From positions 4,154,001 to 4,218,000 of the forward strand of contig NZ_CP019082.1 of the NCBI RefSeq assembly GCF_001956985.1: DNA of 64,000 nucleotides. Reading direction: 5' to 3'. This DNA is from Paludisphaera borealis. GTDB taxonomy: Bacteria; Planctomycetota; Planctomycetia; Isosphaerales; Isosphaeraceae. Positions 57,609-64,000 of this stretch are shown in pieces (positions within the stretch are counted from its first letter, which is position 1; every line of letters starts with the position of its first letter). The notes under the pieces are model-generated. The model saw only the letters and a program-made list of their open reading frames with translations. It made no database searches and was not told the origin of the DNA. The position numbers and the translations under genes were made by a program.

Positions 57609-57715
57609 GATGCCACCTGGTCGACTCGATCCCCGAGGACTTCGAGGTCTACAAGAACCCCGGCAACGACTGGATCGACCTCTTCCAACTCTGTCACAAG
57701 ACGTTGGATATCGGG
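57609..57715 (+). pseudogene. Gene fragment interrupted by a repeat
   Basis: Read in the frame TGC CAC CTG, this stretch encodes CHLVDSIPEDFEVYKNPGND and continues WIDLFQLCHKTLD. It is protein-like in composition but has no start and runs directly into the family G repeat. I take it as the remnant of a larger gene. The family is not identified; phrases of this kind occur in proteins of unknown function. Confidence 0.35.
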
Positions 57716-57719
57716 ACGA

Positions 57720-57834
57720 TTCACCACGGAGGACAGGAGGAAATGCAGGGGGGAAGGAAGGATCGGCTTGCTCTTGAGTTTTACCTGATCGATTGAATCG
57801 TTCGCCTCCGTGTCCTCCTGTCCTCCGTGGTGAA
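57720..57834. repeat. Intergenic palindrome family G (TTCACCACGGAGGACAGGAG)
   Basis: The 21-bp arms 57720-57740 and 57814-57834 are perfect inverted repeats with a 73-bp spacer. It is the only copy in the window. The sequence resembles the CACCACGGAGGACACGGAGG type of intergenic repeats that I know from other bacteria. Confidence 0.8.
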
Positions 57835-57959
57835 TTCCCTGGATTCAACTGTTGGACGTTGTTCGTGGACGGCCCCATTCCCCCGGCTTGACAGGATCGC
57901 GCCGATCTTCGATGATCCCGGCCGTTTGACGCCAACGATGCGGTTGGGGGTTCTTGGCG

Positions 57960-59540
57960 ATGTCGACGACCGGCGGACGACGGCGAGGGCTGGGGCTCGC
58001 CTGGCTGCTCGCCTTGTGCTTCTTGACGCTGGGGCCGGCCCTCGGGACGGCGTCGCGGCTGACGTACCATGAGGCGTTCGTCGCGCAGGGGGCGCGGGAG
58101 ATTCTGGCCTCGGGAAGCTGGGAGCATCCGACGATCGGCGGCCGGCCGTGGCTCGAAAAGCCGCCGCTGCCGTTCTGGATGGTCGCCGCGGCCGGCTCGA
58201 TCGCCGGTCGGGTCACTCCGCTGGCCGCCCGACTCCCCTCGGCCCTGGCGGCGACCTTCCTCGTCCTGGGCGTCGCCCACCTGGCCCGCCGCCATTACGG
58301 AACGTCGATCGCCCTGCTGGCCGGAGCCATGCAGGCCACCACATCCTGGACGGTCCTCCGCGGCCGGCTCGCCGAGGCCGACGTCTCTCTCGCCTGCCTT
58401 ATCGTCTGGACGCTCGTGGCCTTCGACCACCTGCGGACGACGACCGAAATCAACCCCCGGCGCTGGCGCTGGGCTTTCTTTGTCCTATTAGGCTTAACTT
58501 CGCTGGCCAAGGGGACCGGCTTCGGCGCGGTGCTGGTCGGCTCGGTCGTGCTCGTGGTTCTGTTCTGGGATCGCCGCCCCGAAGCCGTTCGGCGGTTGAT
58601 TTTTCCGGCCGGCTGGTTGGTCTCAGGTTTGATCGCGGTGGTCTGGCCGTTGGCGATGGTTGCGAAGTACGGCCCGGGGGTCGGCTCGTTGTGGCTGATG
58701 CACGTCGCCGACCGCGTGGGCGATCGCTCGGGGCACGGCTTCTTCGCGGGCGAATCGTGGGGAGAGTACATTTTAGGCGTGCTGGGGCAGGGGCTTCCCT
58801 GGACGCCGCTGGCGCTGATCGGGATCGTTCACGCCTTCCGCGCCCTCCGTCGCGGCGAATTATCGGCCGGCGACCGCCTGATGCTGGCCTGGACCGTCGC
58901 GCCGATGGTCCTGGTCTCGCTGCCGGGAGGACGCAACACCCATTACGCGATCTACGCGATCGTTCCGTGGTCGATCTGGGCGGCCTTGACCCTGGCCCGC
59001 TTCGGCTCCCGCCTCGAAGCCCGGGGCCGGTCGGCTTTGCGGGTGCGGCGCACCGCGGTCGTCGGGCTGACGGCCGTCGCGGCGGCTTACGGGTTGGTCT
59101 TCGGCCTGTTCGGCGCCCGATTCGACCGCCGGGGCCAGGAGTGGGCGTTCTACGAGCAGGCCGGCGCGCTGGTTCGCAGCGACGAACCTCTGGTCTTACT
59201 CTACGACGACTGGGACCGCGACCCCTATCCAACCCCTTTCGGCCCGATCCCTCACGATCTGGCCGTCCGCCTCTACTACCTCGACCGCCCCGCGTCATGG
59301 CATCTCGACGGCGACCCGATTTCGACCGAAGCCGATTCGCCCCCCTCCTCCCTGGCCGTCGTCGCCCGCGACCGCGACCTCCCCGCCCTCGCCGAGCTGG
59401 GCGACGTCCAGACCCTCGCCCGAGGCCCCCACCTCCGCTGGGACCGCGTCTTCTCCCTCTTCCGCGTCGTCCCGATCCGCCCGACGGTGAATTCCGCCTC
59501 CTCGACGCCCGTCCCCCGTACAATGAAGACGGGGAGCTAA
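57960..59540 (+). CDS. ArnT/PMT-like membrane glycosyltransferase (GT39/GT83)
   Basis: The product has 526 residues with about 10-12 membrane helices in the first 390. The first periplasmic loop has RLTYHEAFVAQGAREIL, the place where ArnT-like enzymes carry their catalytic Asp/Glu; here His37-Glu38. EKPPLPFWMVA is the second family motif. The C-terminal 130 residues are a soluble domain outside the membrane. These enzymes transfer a sugar from a lipid carrier to lipid A, protein or polymer. The ATG at 57960 has a G-rich site about 10 bases upstream. The acceptor is unknown. Confidence 0.82.
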   Translation: MSTTGGRRRGLGLAWLLALCFLTLGPALGTASRLTYHEAFVAQGAREILASGSWEHPTIGGRPWLEKPPLPFWMVAAAGSIAGRVTPLAARLPSALAATFLVLGVAHLARRHYGTSIALLAGAMQATTSWTVLRGRLAEADVSLACLIVWTLVAFDHLRTTTEINPRRWRWAFFVLLGLTSLAKGTGFGAVLVGSVVLVVLFWDRRPEAVRRLIFPAGWLVSGLIAVVWPLAMVAKYGPGVGSLWLMHVADRVGDRSGHGFFAGESWGEYILGVLGQGLPWTPLALIGIVHAFRALRRGELSAGDRLMLAWTVAPMVLVSLPGGRNTHYAIYAIVPWSIWAALTLARFGSRLEARGRSALRVRRTAVVGLTAVAAAYGLVFGLFGARFDRRGQEWAFYEQAGALVRSDEPLVLLYDDWDRDPYPTPFGPIPHDLAVRLYYLDRPASWHLDGDPISTEADSPPSSLAVVARDRDLPALAELGDVQTLARGPHLRWDRVFSLFRVVPIRPTVNSASSTPVPRTMKTGS

Positions 59541-59565
59541 CGAGTAGCCGACGAGGAGCCGTCGC

Positions 59566-59829
59566 ATGACGATCAGCTTTGAATTGCCGAGCGAGATCGA
59601 GGAGCGGATTCGAAACGAAAGCATCGACGTCAACGACAAGGCGAAGGAGGCGTTCCTTGTCGAACTCTATCGCGAACAGAAGATCACCCAGTATCAGCTT
59701 GGTCAGACGTTGGGACTCGACGACTACGAGACCGACGGACTCTTGAAGCGCTACGGCGTCGGGTACGAACTGTCGCTCGACGAGTTTGAAGAGCAACGGG
59801 CGTACTTGCGGGAGCGACGCTCGCAATGA
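59566..59829 (+). CDS. UPF0175-family antitoxin
   Basis: The product has 87 residues. The helical pattern AKEAFLVELYREQKITQYQL, GQTLGLDDYETDGLLKRYGV is that of UPF0175, the usual antitoxin partner of DUF3368 toxins. AGGAG lies 8 bases upstream of the ATG. Its stop overlaps the start of the toxin gene (ATGA at 59826). It likely binds DNA at its own promoter and the toxin through its C-terminus. Confidence 0.87.
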   Translation: MTISFELPSEIEERIRNESIDVNDKAKEAFLVELYREQKITQYQLGQTLGLDDYETDGLLKRYGVGYELSLDEFEEQRAYLRERRSQ

Positions 59830-60317
59830 TCGTCGTCGCCGACACGTCGCCGTTGCGATATCTCGTGCTGATCGAGAGCATCGAGATCCTTCCTCGTCTT
59901 TTCGGTCGGATCGTTGTTCCGCCGGCGGTCGTCTTCGAAATGACTCGCCCCCGATCGCCGGAACGAGTCGGGGCATGGGCGACCAGTCCGCCCGATTGGA
60001 TCGAAATCACGACCCCGACCGAAGTCCCTGAGATCCCGGGGCTCGGGGCGGGCGAGCGAGAAGCCATCTCCCTCGCCCAGGAGATCCAGGCGGAAGCCTT
60101 GCTCATCGACGATCGCGACGCTGTCAAGGAGGCCAGGGGGCGGGGCTTCACCGTGCTGGGCACGCTCGTCCTCCTGAACGAGGCCGCCGACCGCGGCCTG
60201 ATTCTCGATCTGCCTCGAACGCTTGACCGACTGGTGAAGGAAACGAATTTTCGGATGAACAAGACGACCGAGGCGATCATCGAGAAGATGCTGCGACGCG
60301 ATTCTGATCGAAAGTAG
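59826..60317 (+). CDS. PIN-domain toxin (DUF3368)
   Basis: The product has 163 residues. The PIN acidic residues are present: Asp6 in VVADTSPL, Glu in [11 protein letters not shown], and Asp-Asp-Arg-Asp in [11 protein letters not shown]3368 proteins are predicted RNases. The gene overlaps the antitoxin by 4 bp, the standard arrangement for translational coupling. It is preceded by GT39 and followed by sdaA, so the module sits in an otherwise housekeeping region near the origin. Confidence 0.88.
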   Translation: MIVVADTSPLRYLVLIESIEILPRLFGRIVVPPAVVFEMTRPRSPERVGAWATSPPDWIEITTPTEVPEIPGLGAGEREAISLAQEIQAEALLIDDRDAVKEARGRGFTVLGTLVLLNEAADRGLILDLPRTLDRLVKETNFRMNKTTEAIIEKMLRRDSDRK

Positions 60318-60352
60318 AACTCCGAGCCGAGACGCCGCGAGCGGCTCATGAC

Positions 60353-61810
60353 ATGGACCCTCTATTCATGGCCTTCATCAGCACGTTCGACATGTTCAAG
60401 ATCGGCCTGGGGCCGTCGAGTTCGCACACGATGGGGCCCTGGCGGGCGGCGCAGCGGTTCTTGGAACGGTGCCGGACGCTGGGGGTTCTGGATCGGGTGA
60501 CGCGGGTGCGGACGGAGTTGTTCGGGTCGCTGGCCAAGACGGGCCGGGGGCACGGGACGGATATCGCGGTGATCATGGGGCTCTGCAACGAAGACCCCGT
60601 CGTCTGCGACCCGGCGCGGATTCATCCCAAGGTCGCCGAGGTCCGGGCGTCGCGTCGACTGCCGCTCGCGGGGGGGCGGGAGATCGAATTCGATTACGCA
60701 CATGATCTCGTGTTCAACTCCAAGACGTCGTTGCCGTTTCATCCCAACGCGCTGACGTTCACGGCGACGCTCGACGACGGCGCGACGGTCGCGGAGACGT
60801 ACTACTCGATCGGCGGCGGGTTCGTCGTGCAGGAAGGGGACGACGCGCGGGCGTCGACTTCGGCGGAAGGTCCCGATTCAGCGCCGTTCCCGATCGAGAC
60901 GGCGGCCGACCTGCTGCGGCACTGCAAGGAGAACGGCCTCTCGATCCCCGAGGTCGTCTGGCGCAACGAGCTGTCGGTCCGGGGCAAGGTCGAGATCCAC
61001 GAGAAGCTCGCGCGGATCTGGGGCGTGATGCGCGACTCCGCGTTTCGAGGCGCGCATACGCCGGGGGTCTTGCCCGGTGGCCTGGGCGTCGAGCGTCGCG
61101 CCGCGCGGATCAATCGGTCGTTGCTGGGTGAAGCGGGAGACCGGGCGACGTCGGCCGGCGCGGACGAATGGGTCGCGGCGATCCGGGGGTCGGCCCGCGA
61201 TTTCGAGAAGATCCTCAAGTGGATCAGTTGCTTCGCGTTGGCCGTCAACGAGGAGAACGCGGCGTTCGGCCGGGTGGTCACCGCGCCGACCAACGGCGCG
61301 GCGGGGGTGATCCCGGCGGTCTTGCTTTATCGGATCTGCTTCTTCGACGACGGCGACCGGGCGGTCGAGCCTTTTTTGTTGACGGCCGGCGAGATTGGCG
61401 CGGTGTTCAAGAAGCGGGCGACGATCTCCGCGGCGCTCGGCGGCTGCCAGGCCGAGATCGGCGTGTCGAGCGCCATGGCGGCGGCGGGCCTGGCCCAGAC
61501 GTTGGGCGGATCGACCGAACAGGCGCTCATGGCGGCGGAGGTCGCGATGGAGCACCACCTGGGGATGACCTGCGACCCCGTCGGCGGCCTGGTGCAGATC
61601 CCCTGCATCGAGCGCAACACCATGGGCGCCGTGAAGGCCGTCACCGCCGCCCACCTGGCCCTCGAAAGCGACCCCGCCAAGGCCAAGGTGAGCCTCGACG
61701 CCGTCATCCGCACCATGTGGCAGACGGCCCTCGATATGAACACGAAATACAAAGAGACCTCCGAAGGGGGACTCGCCGTCCAGATCCCGGTGAACGTGTC
61801 GGAGTGCTGA
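60353..61810 (+). CDS. sdaA: L-serine ammonia-lyase (single-chain)
   Basis: The product has 485 residues, the single-chain form. The N-terminal beta domain has [19 protein letters not shown], containing the conserved SSSHT of the serine site. The C-terminal domain has [20 protein letters not shown] and [16 protein letters not shown], which supplies iron-sulfur ligands; a third cysteine is in WISCFALA. The enzyme deaminates L-serine to pyruvate and ammonia with a [4Fe-4S] cluster. The ATG at 60353 has a close alternative at 60368. It stands alone after the toxin-antitoxin pair. Confidence 0.93.
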   Translation: MDPLFMAFISTFDMFKIGLGPSSSHTMGPWRAAQRFLERCRTLGVLDRVTRVRTELFGSLAKTGRGHGTDIAVIMGLCNEDPVVCDPARIHPKVAEVRASRRLPLAGGREIEFDYAHDLVFNSKTSLPFHPNALTFTATLDDGATVAETYYSIGGGFVVQEGDDARASTSAEGPDSAPFPIETAADLLRHCKENGLSIPEVVWRNELSVRGKVEIHEKLARIWGVMRDSAFRGAHTPGVLPGGLGVERRAARINRSLLGEAGDRATSAGADEWVAAIRGSARDFEKILKWISCFALAVNEENAAFGRVVTAPTNGAAGVIPAVLLYRICFFDDGDRAVEPFLLTAGEIGAVFKKRATISAALGGCQAEIGVSSAMAAAGLAQTLGGSTEQALMAAEVAMEHHLGMTCDPVGGLVQIPCIERNTMGAVKAVTAAHLALESDPAKAKVSLDAVIRTMWQTALDMNTKYKETSEGGLAVQIPVNVSEC

Positions 61811-61900
61811 GCGAAGGGGCGAAGATCACGATATCGCTTCTGGCCGGGCGATGTGTTCTCGAGGGCGGACTGCTCTCAAAACACCCCCTGGGGCATGCCC

Positions 61901-62062
61901 GAATACAAGCTCGAAGCGCCAGCGAGTGAATGGATTCCAACGGCCGACCGGAAACTCACTCGCTGGCGCTTCGAGCTTGTATTCGGACCTGGCCGACCCC
62001 AGGCCCCCATTTTCATGAGGCCGGGTGTTCCGACCGCGTCATGGTGGTTCTCAATATCCGGC
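61901..62062. repeat. Family A cassette with complete tail, copy 10
   Basis: The 29-bp arms 61901-61929 and 61956-61984 are perfect inverted repeats with a 26-bp loop containing CGGCCGACCGGAAA. The tail (CCCCATTTTCATGAGGCCGG, then GTGTTCCGACCGCGTCATGG) is the clearest copy, and matches 18169-18241. It lies between sdaA and the first AIM24 gene. Confidence 0.87.
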
Positions 62063-62181
62063 CGATCCAACCGAATGCATCGTCGTGGGTTTCGACGGAT
62101 CGCACGCCCTGGCGTGTGGTATCTTGTCTACGAGTCAATCGCGATGGTGCGGGATCGCTTCGTCAACGCCTCGGGGCCGCC

Positions 62182-62844
62182 ATGAAATTCGACGTCTCCG
62201 GCAATCCCGACTACGGCCACGTGACCGTCGAGCTGAAGCCGGGCGAGACGATTCTGGCCGAGTCGGGGGCGATGAGCTGGATGAGCAGCCATCTTCAGAC
62301 CCGCAGCCACCTGATGGGCGGGCTGATGCAGGCGGCTGTCCGGAAGGTCGTCGGGGGCGAGTCGCTGTTCGTGGCTGAATATACGGCGGACGGTTCCCCT
62401 GGTTCGGTCGCGCTTTCGCCGACGGAGCCCGGCTCAGTGCTCCACCGTCGGCTCGACGGGGACGGCTTCATCCTCACGGCGGGTTCGTTCCTCGCCTGCA
62501 CGCCGGGGATCGCGCTGCACACCCGCTTCGGCGGCCTCAAAGCCTTGTTTTCGGGCGAGGGGGCGTTCTTCCTCGAATGCAGCGGCCACGGCGACCTGTT
62601 CTTCAACGCCTACGGCGGGGTGATCGAGCGCGACCTGGACGGCGTGCTCGTGGTGGACACCGGGCACCTCGTCGCCTGGGAGCCCGGCCTGACTTACACG
62701 ATCGGCGGCATGGGGGGGCTGAAGCAGACGCTGCTCTCGGGCGAGGGCCTGGTCCTCCGCCTGGAGGGGCGCGGCAAGGTCTATCTCCAGACCCGGCACC
62801 TGCCCAGCCTGGCCCGTTGGATCTTGCCGTTCCTCCCTTCCTGA
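62182..62844 (+). CDS. AIM24/TIGR00266-family protein, first of three
   Basis: The product has 220 residues. The family is shown by the opening VTVELKPGETILAESGAMSW, the LMGGLMQAAVRKVVGGESLF segment and the end pattern DTGHLVAWEPGLTYTIG. AIM24-like proteins form trimeric beta barrels resembling TRAP (trp RNA-binding attenuation protein), and their bacterial role is not settled. The ATG at 62182 is the natural start; the frame continues upstream only through the family A cassette. It is the first of three consecutive genes of this family. Confidence 0.85.
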   Translation: MKFDVSGNPDYGHVTVELKPGETILAESGAMSWMSSHLQTRSHLMGGLMQAAVRKVVGGESLFVAEYTADGSPGSVALSPTEPGSVLHRRLDGDGFILTAGSFLACTPGIALHTRFGGLKALFSGEGAFFLECSGHGDLFFNAYGGVIERDLDGVLVVDTGHLVAWEPGLTYTIGGMGGLKQTLLSGEGLVLRLEGRGKVYLQTRHLPSLARWILPFLPS

Positions 62845-62871
62845 TCACGCTCCCCCAACCTCGGAGGCCCG

Positions 62872-63561
62872 ATGCAGATCGAGATCCCCGATCGGGGCGG
62901 CTTCGCCTCGGCCCTGGTCCATCTGAAACCCGGCGAGGAGTTCGTCTCGGAAGCGGGGGCGATGTACGTCGCGTCGGACAACATCGACATCGACGTGACG
63001 ACCCGCGCCAAGCATTCGGGGGGCGTGCTGGGGGGCCTGCGGCGGATGCTCGCGTCCGAGGGGTTCTTCCTCTCGACGTACCGTACGACCGACGGGCGGC
63101 CCGGTCACGTCGGCCTGGCCCCCGTCCACATGGGCGACGTGTCGCGGGTCGACATGGACGGCTCCGTCGCCTGGCTCTGCGCCGGCGGGAGCTACCTGGG
63201 CTCGGCCCGCACGATCGACGTCGACACCAAGTTCCAGGGGTTCAAGGGGTTCTTCTCCGGCGAGTCGCTTTCGTTCGTCCGGCTCAGCGGGACCGGGCCG
63301 TTCCTGGTCAGCGCCTTCGGCCAGATCGTCGAGCTCGAAGTGCGCGGCGGGCTCACGGTGGACACCGGGCACGTGGTCGCCTACGAGGAGACGCTCGAAT
63401 ACAGCCTGGGCAAGATCGGCGGCTCGTGGCTCCAGTCGTTCCTGGCCGGCGAGGGGATCGTCTTCCATTTCTCCGGCCACGGCAAACTCCTGGTCCAGTC
63501 GCACAACCCCGACGAGTTCGGCCGGCGGATCGGCTCGGCGCTCCCGCCGCGCGAGCGCTAG
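62872..63561 (+). CDS. AIM24/TIGR00266-family protein, second of three
   Basis: The product has 229 residues. Paralogue features: VHLKPGEEFVSEAGAMYVAS, then GGVLGGLRRMLASEGFFLST, the TVDTGHVVAYEETLEYSLGK block, and a final IVFHFSGHGKLLVQSHNP. It starts 27 bp after the first copy, so they share a transcript. It differs considerably from copy 1, so the duplication is not recent. Confidence 0.85.
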   Translation: MQIEIPDRGGFASALVHLKPGEEFVSEAGAMYVASDNIDIDVTTRAKHSGGVLGGLRRMLASEGFFLSTYRTTDGRPGHVGLAPVHMGDVSRVDMDGSVAWLCAGGSYLGSARTIDVDTKFQGFKGFFSGESLSFVRLSGTGPFLVSAFGQIVELEVRGGLTVDTGHVVAYEETLEYSLGKIGGSWLQSFLAGEGIVFHFSGHGKLLVQSHNPDEFGRRIGSALPPRER

Positions 63562-63570
63562 TCTCCTGAT

Positions 63571-63710
63571 TTGGAAGTTCGTGAATTTGAATCGGGGTGG
63601 CACGGGTTCGAGTCGAACCCGTGGACGCGAGCCGCGGCCTTTCGAACACGGGTTCGGTTGAGCCGAACCCGTGGCACCCACCGGCCCTTGGTTATGTAAC
63701 GAACTTCCAA
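63571..63710. repeat. Family F cassette with outer and inner inverted repeats
   Basis: The outer 12-bp arms TTGGAAGTTCGT (63571-63582) and 63699-63710 are perfect inverted repeats. Inside are two hairpins: CACGGGTTCGAGTCGAACCC at 63601-63620 and CACGGGTTCGGTTGAGCCGA from 63648, each closed by CCGTGG. Inner ends carry GGTGGCAC and GTGGCACCCACC. The cassette fills the gap between AIM24 copies 2 and 3. Confidence 0.78.
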
Positions 63711-63754
63711 TTCACCACACCAGGCCGACGCCCGTTTCCCAACGAGGGCTTCCG

Positions 63755-64000
63755 ATGGACTTCGAGATCGCCTGCGAACCGACCTACAGCGTCGTCGAGA
63801 TCGACCTGGACGAGGGCGAGGCCGTCGTCGCCGAGTCGGGCGCGATGGCCTGGATGACGCCGAACCTCCGCGTGGAGACCTCGACCCGCGGCGGCCTGAT
63901 GGCGGGCCTGAAGCGATCGGTCCTGGGCGGCGAGAGCGTCTTCCAGAACACGTACACCGCCCAGGGCGGCCCGGGCCGCGTCGCGTTCGTCCCCGGCTCG
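63755..64000 (+). CDS. AIM24/TIGR00266-family protein, third of three (cut by window end)
   Basis: Only the first 82 residues are present. DFEIACEPTYSVVEIDLDEG and AVVAESGAMAWMTPNLRVET, followed by GLKRSVLGGESVFQNTYTAQ, fit the family and are closer to copy 1 (ESGAMSWM, VVGGESLF) than to copy 2. The gene is 5'-complete; the rest lies outside the window. Confidence 0.85.
   Translation, partial: MDFEIACEPTYSVVEIDLDEGEAVVAESGAMAWMTPNLRVETSTRGGLMAGLKRSVLGGESVFQNTYTAQGGPGRVAFVPGS

Noticed and set aside
63601-63677. tRNA-like T-arm sequence (GGTTCGAGTCGAACCC)
   Set aside because: It is a simple hairpin repeated within the family F cassette, without acceptor, D or anticodon arms.

Overview
The window comes from a high-GC planctomycete chromosome, most likely the Isosphaeraceae (Singulisphaera/Paludisphaera/Aquisphaera-like). 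Evidence: a DUF1559 pseudopilin with its small lipoprotein partner, a giant PVC-type dehydrogenase/HEAT/cytochrome c/DUF1080 fusion, a Hanks kinase with DWG in place of DFG and a long TPR tail, many Tat or Sec exported proteins of unknown role, and unusually dense families of intergenic palindromes. The family placement is inference from gene content; I cannot run a taxonomic search.

Layout. 0.1-5.7 kb: exported proteins of unknown function, then a DeoR regulator divergent from an internally deleted MFS gene and a HAD phosphatase, followed by a small gene relic. 5.7-15.8 kb: a methyltransferase, a beta-helix protein, a squalene-cyclase-like protein with a CxxCH motif, a HEAT protein and a 1299-residue kinase. 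15.8-19.1 kb: an exported protein and a 1.3-kb repeat-rich island. 19.1-30.4 kb: LarE, a zinc-ribbon protein, a membrane protein, rhamnulokinase, a 1042-residue HEAT protein, a serine hydrolase, an AhpD-like protein and two small genes. 30.4-38.4 kb: membrane proteins, the giant cytochrome fusion and a divergent Tat aldo/keto reductase. 38.4-45.1 kb: a nested repeat cassette, a Tat M2 metallopeptidase overlapping a formylglycine-generating-enzyme-like gene, a Tat rubredoxin/metallo-beta-lactamase-fold protein, an acetolactate decarboxylase with an apparent N-terminal ribbon-helix-helix, HdeD and a zinc ribbon. 45.2-48.2 kb: a leucine-rich-repeat protein, the DUF1559 protein and its lipoprotein, closed by a strong terminator.

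48.3-57.2 kb is the replication locus. Reading leftward from a non-coding stretch of about 930 bp lie dnaN, a DUF721/DciA-like gene, gyrB and a SWIM-SNF2 helicase. The non-coding stretch has two perfect DnaA boxes, three near-boxes and an AT-rich tract, and gene direction switches there (leftward genes to its left, rightward genes to its right). I call it the probable chromosomal origin; dnaA and recF are not in the window. 57.3-64.0 kb (all rightward): a stand-alone LexA-type winged helix, a gene relic, an ArnT-like glycosyltransferase, a UPF0175/DUF3368 toxin-antitoxin pair, L-serine dehydratase and three consecutive AIM24-family genes, the last cut by the window edge.

The most unusual layer is non-coding. 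At least seven palindrome families sit between genes. The main one (family A) has about ten full or half copies: arms of 26-30 bp, often perfect, around a loop with its own conserved core, with a conserved 3' tail in the longer copies. Copies are nested inside other families at 38.5-38.8 kb and clustered at 17.97-18.46 kb. No tRNA, rRNA, CRISPR array or transposase gene was found.
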